64,000 nt of DNA from NCBI GenBank assembly GCA_036541255.1, contig JAZHDD010000023.1, positions 62,001-126,000 on the forward strand, in the 5' to 3' direction. The notes under the pieces are model-generated. The model ran no database searches. It worked only from the letters and a program-made list of their open reading frames with translations, and was not told where the DNA came from. Each line of letters opens with the position of its first letter. Position 1 is the first letter of the stretch. Shown piece after piece: positions 44,798-54,309 of the stretch. The DNA is from Paucidesulfovibrio sp036541255 (GTDB lineage: Bacteria > Desulfobacterota > Desulfovibrionia > Desulfovibrionales > Desulfovibrionaceae). Position numbers and translations under genes: made by a program.

Positions 44798-45145
44798 ATG
44801 ACCACGAAGTACAAGGAAGAGATCAGACAGTATCTTCTCAAGCAGCTGGACATCTTCAGCGCCGAACATTCCGAGGGCACCGTGCTGGAACTCTGCGCGG
44901 ACAACAACGACTTCGCCACGCTGCTCACCCAGCACAACATGGAAATGGCCCTGCGCCAGCGCCGCTCCAGCCGCCTCACGGCCCTTGAGCGCGCATTGAA
45001 GCGTCTGGATCTGGACGACGATTTCGGCACCTGCCTCGAATGCGGCGAGGACATCGGCCTTGCGCGCATCAAGGCCAATCCATCCGCCGAACTCTGCGTG
45101 CATTGCCAAGCCGAAGCCGAACGCGCACTCAAGGCCTGCGCCTAG
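44798..45145 (+). CDS. DksA/TraR-family zinc-finger protein
   Basis: The 115-residue protein has a helical N-terminal part and a C-terminal Cys4 zinc finger, CLECGEDIGLARIKANPSAE followed by LCVHC. This is typical of DksA/TraR proteins that bind RNA polymerase through the secondary channel. The pair of acidic residues usually at the coiled-coil tip is not obvious, so it may not be a true DksA. GGAGGATCGAC precedes the ATG. It is followed 22 bp later by the PHP-glycosyltransferase gene. Confidence 0.88.
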   Translation: MTTKYKEEIRQYLLKQLDIFSAEHSEGTVLELCADNNDFATLLTQHNMEMALRQRRSSRLTALERALKRLDLDDDFGTCLECGEDIGLARIKANPSAELCVHCQAEAERALKACA

Positions 45146-45167
45146 CCGCAAGAGCCCGGGAGAAAGC

Positions 45168-47615
45168 ATGGACAATCGTACCTTCCGCGTGGACCTGCAC
45201 GTCCATTCCAAGCATTCCACCCGCCCCTCGCAGTGGATATTGCAAAAGATCGGTTGCCCGGAAAGCTTCACTGAACCCCGGCTGATTTACGAAACCGCCA
45301 AAGCCCAGGGCATGGGGCTGGTCACCGTCACCGACCACAATACCCTGACCGGCAGCCTGGAAATCGCCCACCTGCCCGACACCTTCGTTTCCGAGGAAAT
45401 CACCACCTATTTCCCGGAAGACAAATGCAAGCTCCATGTTCTGGCCTACAACATCGACGAGGAGCAGCACCGGGAAATAACCCGGCTCAGGCCAGACGTA
45501 TTCGAACTGGTGCCCTATCTGCGCGAGCAGAATATCCGGCACGTGCTGGCCCATCCGCTCTTTGCGGTCAACGACCGCCTGGAGCCGCAGCACTTCGAGC
45601 GCTGCCTGCTGCTCTTCAATTCCTTCGAGCTCAACGGTACCCGCGACGCCATGCAAAACCAGGTGTTGGAGGAGATCATCGGCTCTCTGACCCGCTTCGA
45701 GATCGAACGGCTGGCCAACAAGCACGATCTGGAACCATACGGACCCACGCCCTGGATCAAGGGACTCACCGGCGGCTCAGACGACCATTCCTCCCTGAAT
45801 ATCGGCCGGGTGCATACACAATTCAACGGCGCGCCCACCCTGGGCAATCTCCTGGCAGGGCTCGATGCGGGCCAAGGCAAGCCCATGGGCACGGCGGCAA
45901 CGCCCCAGACCATGGCCCACAATCTCTACGGCATCGCCTACCAATTCTACAAAAGCCGCATGCCGGGCAGCATGGACTCCCAGGCCAAGCATCTCTGCTT
46001 CCGCTTCGCGGACAATGCCCTGGACCTGCGGCGATGCGAAGCCCCGAACATGTTCTCCGGCCTGAAGCGGCTCGTGAGCCGGGGCAAGACCGCGTACTGG
46101 TCCTATTTCGGCAAGGGACGCACAGCAAAGGATATGATGCTCAAGGAGGCCACGGAAATCATCCAGCACGACGAATCCTTCATGGATATGGCGGATGGCC
46201 GCTTCAGCGACGTGCGGGAAGCCGAGGCGCAGTGGTCGCGCTTCGTGAACTTGGCCACAGGCCGGATCATGCACCAATTCGCCGAACGGACCATCGAGAC
46301 CGTGCGCGGCGGGCACTTCTTCGACATCTTCCACACCCTGGGTTCCGCGGGTTCCTTCTATGCGCTCCTGGCCCCCTATTTCGTGAGCTACGACCTGTTT
46401 TCGCGCGAACGGCGCTTCTGCGACGACGTACTCAAGGCCTTTGGCCGCACTCCGCGCAGCCCACGGTCCCAGGGGCTCAAACTGGCCCACTTCACGGACA
46501 CCTTCAATGAAGTCAACGGCGTGGCCCGGACCATCAAACAGCAGGTCTCCCTGGTGGGCCGTCACAACAAGAACATGACGGTGATCACTTGCGGGGACGA
46601 AGAATTCCGCGAGCCCGGAGTGGCCCGCTTCCAGTCCGTGGGCAGCATGCAGCTTCCCGAATACCCGGACATCACCCTGCGCTATCCTCCCCTGCTGAAC
46701 ATGCTCACCTATTGCTTCGAGCAAAATTTCGACTTCATCCTTGCCGCCACGCCCGGGCCGGTGGGCATGGCCGCCCTGGCCATCTCCAAGATTCTTAAAC
46801 TGCCGTTCCACGGTACCTATCACACGGCCTTCCCCCAATACGTAGGCGCGTTCACCGAAGATCAGGCCCTTGAGGACGCGGCTTGGCGCTACATGGTCTG
46901 GTTCTACAATCAGATGAACGTGATTTACGCCCCGTCCCAGGCAGTGAAGCGGGAACTGGCGGAAAAGGGCATCGACGCGGGCAAGATACTGGTCTATCCG
47001 CGCGGCGTGGACACCAACCGTTTTCACCCTTCCAAACGCAATGGATTCTTCCGCAAGCGGGAAATGGGCACGGGCACCAAATTTCTCTATGTGGGACGGA
47101 TTTCCAAGGAAAAAGACCTGCATATTCTCAGCGACGCCTTCCGCAAAATCAGCGTGCAACGGCCCGGTTGCGAGCTGGTCGTTGTGGGCGACGGACCCTA
47201 TCTGGACGAGATGCGCCGCCAACTGCGCGACCTGCCCGCCTTTTTCACCGGCCTGCTCGAAGGCGAGGATCTGGCCCAGGCCTATGCCAGCGCGGACATC
47301 TTCATCTTCCCTTCGGCAACGGACACCTTCGGCAACGTGGTCTTGGAAGCCCAGGCCTCGGGCCTGCCCGCCATCGTCTCGGATAAGGGCGGGCCGCAGG
47401 AAAACATCCAGCCCGACACGACCGGGCTCGTGGCCGAGGCAGGCAACGCGGACAGCTTTGCCCGCTGCATGCTGGCCCTGGCGGATTATCCCGAACGCCG
47501 CGTGTATATGGCCAAGGCCGCGCGCAAATCCATGGAGTCGCGCACTTTTGACGCCACCTTTCTCAAGACTTGGCAACTTTTCGGCGAATCCGTGCGCGGC
47601 GGGCAATACATGTAA
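45168..47615 (+). CDS. PHP phosphoesterase domain fused to a GT4 glycosyltransferase
   Basis: This 815-residue fusion starts with a PHP metal-dependent phosphoesterase domain: FRVDLHVHSKHSTRPS with the HxH metal pair at His11 and His13, then TVTDHNTLTG and later GGSDDHS. From about residue 430 it is a GT-B glycosyltransferase of family 4: LAHFTDTFNEVNGVARTIKQ, then LYVGRISKEKDLH and FGNVVLEAQASGLPAIVSDKGG, which hold the donor-sugar site. It probably makes a cell-surface glycan or glycolipid, with the PHP part releasing a phosphate or acting on a polyprenyl-linked product; the substrate is inferred. The ATG at 45168 follows GGGAGAAAGC. Confidence 0.88.
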   Translation: MDNRTFRVDLHVHSKHSTRPSQWILQKIGCPESFTEPRLIYETAKAQGMGLVTVTDHNTLTGSLEIAHLPDTFVSEEITTYFPEDKCKLHVLAYNIDEEQHREITRLRPDVFELVPYLREQNIRHVLAHPLFAVNDRLEPQHFERCLLLFNSFELNGTRDAMQNQVLEEIIGSLTRFEIERLANKHDLEPYGPTPWIKGLTGGSDDHSSLNIGRVHTQFNGAPTLGNLLAGLDAGQGKPMGTAATPQTMAHNLYGIAYQFYKSRMPGSMDSQAKHLCFRFADNALDLRRCEAPNMFSGLKRLVSRGKTAYWSYFGKGRTAKDMMLKEATEIIQHDESFMDMADGRFSDVREAEAQWSRFVNLATGRIMHQFAERTIETVRGGHFFDIFHTLGSAGSFYALLAPYFVSYDLFSRERRFCDDVLKAFGRTPRSPRSQGLKLAHFTDTFNEVNGVARTIKQQVSLVGRHNKNMTVITCGDEEFREPGVARFQSVGSMQLPEYPDITLRYPPLLNMLTYCFEQNFDFILAATPGPVGMAALAISKILKLPFHGTYHTAFPQYVGAFTEDQALEDAAWRYMVWFYNQMNVIYAPSQAVKRELAEKGIDAGKILVYPRGVDTNRFHPSKRNGFFRKREMGTGTKFLYVGRISKEKDLHILSDAFRKISVQRPGCELVVVGDGPYLDEMRRQLRDLPAFFTGLLEGEDLAQAYASADIFIFPSATDTFGNVVLEAQASGLPAIVSDKGGPQENIQPDTTGLVAEAGNADSFARCMLALADYPERRVYMAKAARKSMESRTFDATFLKTWQLFGESVRGGQYM

Positions 47616-47639
47616 CTCCTTCTCTCAATCCGATCCTGC

Positions 47640-47669
47640 AAAAAAAGGCGGCCCCGCAAGGAGCCGCCT
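47640..47669 (-). terminator. Rho-independent terminator of tyrS
   Basis: The arms AGGCGGC (47646-47652) and GCCGCCT (47663-47669) form a stem. On the minus strand it runs into six or more Ts, 26 bp past the tyrS stop. It also lies next to the end of the convergent fusion gene. Confidence 0.88.
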
Positions 47670-47694
47670 GTATTGGTCTTCAAGGTCCGAAGGA

Positions 47695-48963
47695 CTAGTC
47701 GAGCACGACCAGGCCGTAGCTCTTCTTGCCTTTGCGCAGCAGCAGAATCTGGCCGCCCAGGAAGTCGGACTCGCCGGGCACGTAATCGGCTTCGGCCCGT
47801 TCCTGATTCACGTACACGCCGCCCGCCTGGATATCCTTGCGGGCCTGCCCCTTGGATTTGGCAAGGTCCAGGTCCAGAAGCATCTGCGGCAAATCCGGCA
47901 GCTCGCTGCCGCGTTTGTATGTCACGGTCGGCGCGGCGCCCAGGGCATGGCGCAGGGTCACCGGGTCCACCTTGCGCACGTCGCCCTTGCCGAACAGGGC
48001 CTGGGACGCGGCAATGACCTTGAGCAGCTCGTGCCTGCCGTGGATCATCAGCGTGACCTCTTCGGCCAGGACTTTCTGGGCCTTGCGCAGGTGCGGTTCC
48101 TTTTCCACGCTCACGGCCAGCTCGGCGATCTCTTCCTGGCCAAGAAATGTGAAATACTTCAAGAAATTGACCACGTCCGCGTCTTCCGTGTTCAGCCAGA
48201 ACTGGTAGAAGGCATATGGGCTGGTCATTTCCGCGTTCATCCAGACCGCGTTGCCCTCGCTCTTGCCGAACTTCTTGCCCGACGCCGTGGTGATCAACGG
48301 GAAGGTCAGGGCATAGCCCGTGCCCTGCTCCTTGCGCCGGATCAGTTCGCAGCCCGCTGTGATGTTGCCCCATTGGTCGCCACCGCCGATCTGCAACCGA
48401 CAGTCGCGGTTCTTGTAGAGCCACCAGAAATCCATGCCCTGGAGCACCATATATGAGAACTCGGTGTAGGAGATACCCACATCTTCGCGCACAAGGCGAT
48501 TCTTGACCGAGTCCTTCTGCATCATCCAGTTGATGGTGAAGTGTCTGCCGATGTCGCGCAGAAGCTCCAGCGCGGACATGTTGCGCGTCCAATCGTAGTT
48601 GTTGACCACGTCGGCATCGCCATCCGTATTGCGCTGCACAAAGGCCTTGACCTGTTCGGTGATCTTGGCGGCCCGCATGTCCAGCACGTCCTCGGTGGGC
48701 ATGTCGCGTTCCTTGTCCTTGCCCGAGGGGTCGCCGATGCGGCCCGTGGCCCCGCCCAGCAGGAACAGCGGATTATGTCCGGCCCGCTTCATGCGCACCA
48801 GACAGAGCAGCGGCACCAGATTGCCGATGTGCAGGCTCTCGGCTGTGGGATCGAAACCGCAATACATGACACGGCCAGGCTGGGCGAGATACTCGCGCAC
48901 CCCATCCTCGTCGGAAACCTGATTCACCAAGCCGCGCCACTTCAACTCGTCATAAATATTCAT
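47695..48963 (-). CDS. tyrS: Tyrosyl-tRNA synthetase
   Basis: TyrS charges tRNA-Tyr. The 422-residue protein carries the class I signature motifs HIGN (in ESLHIGNLVPL) and KFGKS (in SGKKFGKSEGNA), the tyrosine-binding TGRIGDPSGKDKER block, and a C-terminal S4 RNA-binding domain ending GKKSYGLVVLD. GGAGTAGGATCG precedes the ATG. It is followed by a good terminator. The LOG-family gene upstream is only 5 bp away. Confidence 0.97.
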   Translation of the reverse strand: MNIYDELKWRGLVNQVSDEDGVREYLAQPGRVMYCGFDPTAESLHIGNLVPLLCLVRMKRAGHNPLFLLGGATGRIGDPSGKDKERDMPTEDVLDMRAAKITEQVKAFVQRNTDGDADVVNNYDWTRNMSALELLRDIGRHFTINWMMQKDSVKNRLVREDVGISYTEFSYMVLQGMDFWWLYKNRDCRLQIGGGDQWGNITAGCELIRRKEQGTGYALTFPLITTASGKKFGKSEGNAVWMNAEMTSPYAFYQFWLNTEDADVVNFLKYFTFLGQEEIAELAVSVEKEPHLRKAQKVLAEEVTLMIHGRHELLKVIAASQALFGKGDVRKVDPVTLRHALGAAPTVTYKRGSELPDLPQMLLDLDLAKSKGQARKDIQAGGVYVNQERAEADYVPGESDFLGGQILLLRKGKKSYGLVVLD

Positions 48964-48968
48964 CGATC

Positions 48969-49562
48969 CTACTCCGTTTCGTCCAGGTCAGGCCGCTGGG
49001 TCCATTTTCCGCCCGGCACGGGCTTCCATTCCGCCATCTTATCCAACAATGCGCCCGGCGATGTGTCCGCAAGCACGAGACCGCGATGCTGGGGCTTCAC
49101 AAAACCGCTTTGAGTGGCCGAGTCCAAAAAGGCCAGCAAGGGGTCATAATAGCCGTCCACGTTGAGCAATCCGTTGGGCCGCGCCGCAATGCCCAGTTGG
49201 GTCCAGGTCAAAGCCTCGAAAAACTCGTCCATGGTGCCCAGCCCGCCGGGCAGACTCACAAAGCCGTCCGAAAGCTGCATCATCAGCGCCTTGCGCTCCA
49301 TCATGCCGTCCACCACATGCAGCTCGCTCAGGCCTGTATGGGCGATCTCCTTGTCGCGCAGCACCATGGGGATGACGCCCACCACATGGCCGCCAGCCTG
49401 CATGGCCGCATCCGCGATCACTCCCATGCAGCCCACATTGGAGCCGCCAAAGACCAGAGTCATTCCACGCCGCGCAATCTCGCGCCCCAGGTCCGCCGCC
49501 GTATGCACGAACCCGTTGCCCTGTCCCGGGTTGGAGCCCAGGAACACACAAACGCTTTTCAT
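48969..49562 (-). CDS. LOG-family protein (TIGR00730 type nucleotide 5'-monophosphate phosphoribohydrolase)
   Basis: The 197-residue protein begins MKSVCVFLGSNPGQGNGF and contains the PGGLGTMDEFFE motif, with the conserved Arg and Glu of the LOG/lysine-decarboxylase-like family. Members cleave cytokinin nucleotides or other purine nucleotide monophosphates. The ATG at 49562 avoids overlap with ymdB; the earlier in-frame ATG at 49583 lies inside ymdB and lacks a ribosome binding site. It is in line with ymdB and tyrS, likely one transcript. Confidence 0.92.
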   Translation of the reverse strand: MKSVCVFLGSNPGQGNGFVHTAADLGREIARRGMTLVFGGSNVGCMGVIADAAMQAGGHVVGVIPMVLRDKEIAHTGLSELHVVDGMMERKALMMQLSDGFVSLPGGLGTMDEFFEALTWTQLGIAARPNGLLNVDGYYDPLLAFLDSATQSGFVKPQHRGLVLADTSPGALLDKMAEWKPVPGGKWTQRPDLDETE

Positions 49563-49572
49563 TGTCACTATC

Positions 49573-50349
49573 CTAGGTTTCATTGAAAAGCCGCACGGAA
49601 CGCGCGCGGCCCGTTGTCTCGTCTATGTCAAAAAGAGCGCCTTGTAAAACCGTCTGGCCTCCGGCCACTTCGAAGCGTTCAGGCAGCCCGGTCTGGAACC
49701 GGCGCACAATGGGCGCATATTTCATGCCCAGGCAGCCGTCGCGCGGTCCGCACATGCCCAGATCCGTGAGATAGGCCGTGCCTTCAGGCAACACGCGCGC
49801 GTCATTGGTCTGCACATGCGTATGCGTCCCGGCCAGGACGCTGACGCGGCCGTCCAGATGCCAGCCCAGCGCAATCTTTTCGCTGGTGGCCTCGGCATGA
49901 AAATCCACCAGCCGCACCGTCACCGCGTCCGGGAGACCGGCGAGAATTGCGTCAATCTTGGCAAAAGGGCAGTCAATGGGCTGCATGAAGGTGCGTCCCT
50001 GAAGGTTGATCAAGGCCACGGGCGGCAGTCCCTCGAATTCGTAGACGTTCCAGCCCTGGCCCGCCGCGCCCTCGGGGTAGTTTGCAGGCCGCAACAGTCG
50101 CGGCTCCTGGCGCATGAACGGGCCGATGTCCGGGTACTTCCAGATGTGGTTTCCCGAAGTCAGCGCGTCAATGCCCGAAGAAAGCAGCTCGCGGGCATTT
50201 TTCGCGGACAGCCCCAGCCCGCCGGAAGCATTCTCCCCATTGGCCAGGACAAGATCCAGGCCCAGGGACTCCCGCAAGGGGCCGATCCGTTCCTTGACCA
50301 GCTTGCGCCCGGGCCGGCCCATGATGTCGCCCAAAAAAAGTATCTTCAT
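49573..50349 (-). CDS. ymdB: YmdB-family metallophosphoesterase
   Basis: The 258-residue protein matches YmdB: MKILFLGDIMGRPGRKLVKE, GENASGGLGL, TSGNHIWKYP, DFHAEATSEKIA and LAGTHTHVQTNDAR are its metal-binding blocks. In Bacillus subtilis YmdB is a 2',3'-cAMP phosphodiesterase encoded beside rny. Here rny lies about 1.5 kb away on the same strand, separated by an inserted plus-strand glycosyltransferase gene. The role in RNA turnover or signalling is inferred from family and place. Confidence 0.93.
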   Translation of the reverse strand: MKILFLGDIMGRPGRKLVKERIGPLRESLGLDLVLANGENASGGLGLSAKNARELLSSGIDALTSGNHIWKYPDIGPFMRQEPRLLRPANYPEGAAGQGWNVYEFEGLPPVALINLQGRTFMQPIDCPFAKIDAILAGLPDAVTVRLVDFHAEATSEKIALGWHLDGRVSVLAGTHTHVQTNDARVLPEGTAYLTDLGMCGPRDGCLGMKYAPIVRRFQTGLPERFEVAGGQTVLQGALFDIDETTGRARSVRLFNET

Positions 50350-50492
50350 GTTGTCCTATCCGTTTCCTGCTCCGGCCCTGGCCGAAGACTTCGGGCCTAC
50401 TTCGGCCCGCCCCAATAGTCAATGCGGACGCGTCGCCGATGGCCTGCAACTCCTTGCGCGGGTATATCTTTTGGGCTAACTCCAGAAGCATT

Positions 50493-51773
50493 ATGAATGT
50501 GCTCTTCTGTCATCCCAATTTCCCGGCCCAGTTTCGCGGTCCTGCCGGACTGCTCGGCAAGGATCCCGCCAACAACGTGGTCTTTGTCACCAAAACGCCA
50601 CGCCCGGACTGGGAAATCCCTGGAGTAAGCAAGTCCGTTTACACGTTCAAGGACGAGCCCAAAACAGAACTTGGCCCGGTCTCGGGTCATTACGACGTAT
50701 GCACGCGCCATGGTCAAGCGGTTTTGCGCCATTGCCGGACTCTCCAGGACCAAGGCTTCCGGCCCGACGTGATGGTGGCCCATTCCGGTTGGGGCCAATC
50801 CATGTACCTGCGCGACGCCTTTCCTGGCGTGCCCCTGGTCAGCTATTTCGAATGGTACTACCATGACCGCAGCCCGGACGTGCTCTTCACCAATTCCCAT
50901 CCGCCACTGGGCAAGCGCGTCCTGCTGCGCAGCAAGAGCACGCCGATCCTGCACGACCTGGCCTCGTGCAGCGTGGGCATCTCGCCCACGGCCTGGCAAA
51001 AATACCAATTCCCATCCGAGTTCCAGCACAAAATCGTACAGCTGCATGACGGCGTGGACACGGAATACATGGCCCCCCTGCCTGAGGGGCGACCGCTTCC
51101 GCCCGCATTACAGCTCCCTGTCACGGGCTTTTCGGACGGAGACGAACTGCTGACGTACGTCGCCCGCGGCCTGGAACCGTACCGGGGCTTTCCCGTGTTC
51201 TACGCGGCCCTGCCCGCCGTGCTCAAGGCCCGGCCCGGCTGCCGCGTACTCATTGTGGGCAGCGATCGAGTCTGTTACGGAGCGCCGCCCAGGGACGGAC
51301 GCAACTACCGGCAGATCATGCAGGAAAAGGTCAAGGTGGACCCGGAGCGGGTTCGCTTCACCGGCAGCCTGTCCTACGGCGCTTACCGCGCCGTGCTCCA
51401 GGCCTCCAGCGTGCATGCCTATCTGACCTGGCCCTTTGTCCTCTCCTGGTCCATGCTTGAGGCCATGAGCTGCGGCTGCCTGCTCGTGGGCTCGAACACG
51501 CCGCCCGTGCGCGAGCTTATCCGCCACGGCGAAAACGGCCTGCTCACGGACATGCGTTCGCCTGAAAAAGTCGCGCAGAGCCTGATCCATGCGCTGGAGC
51601 GCAACAGCGAACTGGAACACCTGCGCACCGCCGCCCGCAAGACCATCCTGGACAACTACGACAGCACGCGCTGCCTTGCGGCCAACCAGCGGCTGCTGCA
51701 ATGCGCCGCTGCCGGCGACTTCGAGCCCGGCAATCCGGCGCGCCTGAGCAATCTGGCATCCTTTCGCATTTGA
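50493..51773 (+). CDS. Glycosyltransferase, GT4-like
   Basis: The 426-residue protein begins MNVLFCHPNFPAQFRGPAGL, typical of GT-B glycosyltransferases. The acceptor-side N-terminal half has VSYFEWYYHDRSPD. The donor side includes YVARGLEPYRGFPVF and LSWSMLEAMSCGCLLVGSNT, with the Glu/Gly pattern of GT4. The ATG at 50493 has no strong ribosome binding site (TCCAGAAGCATT). It is wedged between ymdB and rny, which are on the other strand, and may be a later insertion. The sugar and acceptor are unknown. Confidence 0.87.
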   Translation: MNVLFCHPNFPAQFRGPAGLLGKDPANNVVFVTKTPRPDWEIPGVSKSVYTFKDEPKTELGPVSGHYDVCTRHGQAVLRHCRTLQDQGFRPDVMVAHSGWGQSMYLRDAFPGVPLVSYFEWYYHDRSPDVLFTNSHPPLGKRVLLRSKSTPILHDLASCSVGISPTAWQKYQFPSEFQHKIVQLHDGVDTEYMAPLPEGRPLPPALQLPVTGFSDGDELLTYVARGLEPYRGFPVFYAALPAVLKARPGCRVLIVGSDRVCYGAPPRDGRNYRQIMQEKVKVDPERVRFTGSLSYGAYRAVLQASSVHAYLTWPFVLSWSMLEAMSCGCLLVGSNTPPVRELIRHGENGLLTDMRSPEKVAQSLIHALERNSELEHLRTAARKTILDNYDSTRCLAANQRLLQCAAAGDFEPGNPARLSNLASFRI

Positions 51774-51792
51774 TCCCGCAGGCCGCAGCCCA

Positions 51793-51830
51793 AAAAAAGA
51801 GGCGCTTCCCGTGTGGACGCGCCTCTTTTT
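51793..51830. terminator. Bidirectional terminator between the GT4 gene and rny
   Basis: AAAAGAGGCGC and GCGCCTCTTTT form an 11-bp stem flanked by As on the left and Ts on the right, so it can stop transcripts from both convergent genes. It lies about 20 bp from each stop codon. Confidence 0.9.
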
Positions 51831-51849
51831 CATCGTTTCATGAATCGGA

Positions 51850-53403
<1,554 letters not shown>

Positions 53404-53623
53404 GACGCGTCTCCTTGTTGTATGTTGTCAGGCACACGGCCTGGTAATCCCGCCATGGTGTGTGGACACGCAAGGGCGGTCATCTTGCTTGAGCGCAAGC
53501 GTGACAAGGAGATTCACCGGGAGAAACCCGGCTGTCAGCGAAGGGAGAAAAGGCCAAGGCGGCGAAAGCCGGTTAGGAATGCGCGTGATCGCTCACGCCC
53601 GCCGACCGGCTGGTTATCGGTAA
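53404..53623 (-). other. Leader region between 6S RNA and rny
   Basis: About 220 bp with no gene. It contains several GC-rich inverted stretches, for example GGTTA-CCGA-TAACC just after the 6S RNA, which may be part of its processing or a terminator without a T-run. The rny promoter probably lies here but no clear pair of elements was seen. Confidence 0.45.
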
Positions 53624-53796
53624 CCCCGGGAGGCCGTGTTGCCGTCAGTTTTGAACCTGGTTTGCCCAGGTGGGCTCCGCCGGCCACCGTCAGGCGTCCC
53701 GATCAAGTCGGGCATGCACAAAGGTGGGCCTAGGCTTGGATCCCTTTTAAGATGCATTGGCTCAAAAACCATCGGACAATCACCAACTCCCCAGGG
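53624..53796 (-). ncRNA. ssrS: 6S RNA
   Basis: Reading the minus strand from 53796, CCCTGGGGAG can pair with CTCCCGGGG ending at 53624, giving the closing stem of a 173-nt molecule, the usual 6S size. The middle folds into a long rod: GGCCCACC pairs with GGTGGCC, and the tip is the perfect hairpin CCCGA-CTTGA-TCGGG. On the 3' side of the central bubble lies ACCTGG-GCAAA-CCAGGT (53655-53671), matching a small hairpin known in other 6S RNAs. The position just after zapA is the classic ssrS site. 6S RNA binds the sigma-70 RNA polymerase and mimics an open promoter. Confidence 0.8.
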
Positions 53797-53825
53797 TATT
53801 CGCCGTCTTGTTCCGTTCGGACCTG

Positions 53826-54089
53826 TTATCGGTCCGGATTAAGTCTCTCCCAAAGCTCGCTGATCCGCTTCTCCAGTCGCCCCAACCGGGCCTCGGACTC
53901 CAACAGGTCGTCCGCCAGCCCCAGGGCCACGCATGCGAGCAATTTGTCCTTGCTAATGCCACCACCGCTCTTGCTCAAGCTTTCAACTCGCTCTTCGAGC
54001 AGGGCCTTGGCGGCCTCGATTCTTTCGCCCTCGGCATCCGTTCTGAACGTCACCTCAAGGCCGCACAAAGAAAGGGTGTAGCGCGGCAT
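53826..54089 (-). CDS. zapA: Cell division protein ZapA
   Basis: The 87-residue protein fits ZapA: MPRYTLSLCGLEVTFRTDAE forms the globular head, followed by LACVALGLADDLLESEARLG, which begins the coiled coil used for tetramer formation. ZapA bundles FtsZ filaments at the division site. GGAGGGCAGTGC precedes the ATG. It is 12 bp after a ZapB-like coiled-coil gene and directly before the 6S RNA, the gene order seen in many proteobacteria. Confidence 0.92.
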   Translation of the reverse strand: MPRYTLSLCGLEVTFRTDAEGERIEAAKALLEERVESLSKSGGGISKDKLLACVALGLADDLLESEARLGRLEKRISELWERLNPDR

Positions 54090-54101
54090 GCACTGCCCTC
54101 C

Positions 54102-54278
54102 CTAGTTGGCCTTTTCCTCAATGCGCTCCAGAAGCCGTTCTATGCGACTTTGAATCTGCCGCCTATTCTCGGTTTCCTGCTCAAGCTGTTCGGACAAGCG
54201 TTGGTTTTCTTCTTCCAACGACTTCATCTTGTTCAACATTTCGTTAAAACGCATTTCCAGCCGAGCAATGATATCCAT
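54102..54278 (-). CDS. Short coiled-coil protein, ZapB-like
   Basis: This 58-residue protein is almost wholly a charged coiled coil: MDIIARLEMRFNEMLNKMKS, then LEEENQRLSEQLEQETE. It resembles ZapB, which joins ZapA to stabilise the Z-ring, in size, heptad pattern and linkage. AGTAGGAAAGT precedes the ATG. Because short coiled coils resemble each other easily, the ZapB assignment is inferred mainly from position beside zapA. Confidence 0.72.
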   Translation of the reverse strand: MDIIARLEMRFNEMLNKMKSLEEENQRLSEQLEQETENRRQIQSRIERLLERIEEKAN

Positions 54279-54309
54279 ACTTTCCTACTATCCCCTTCCC
54301 TTCTGAAAA

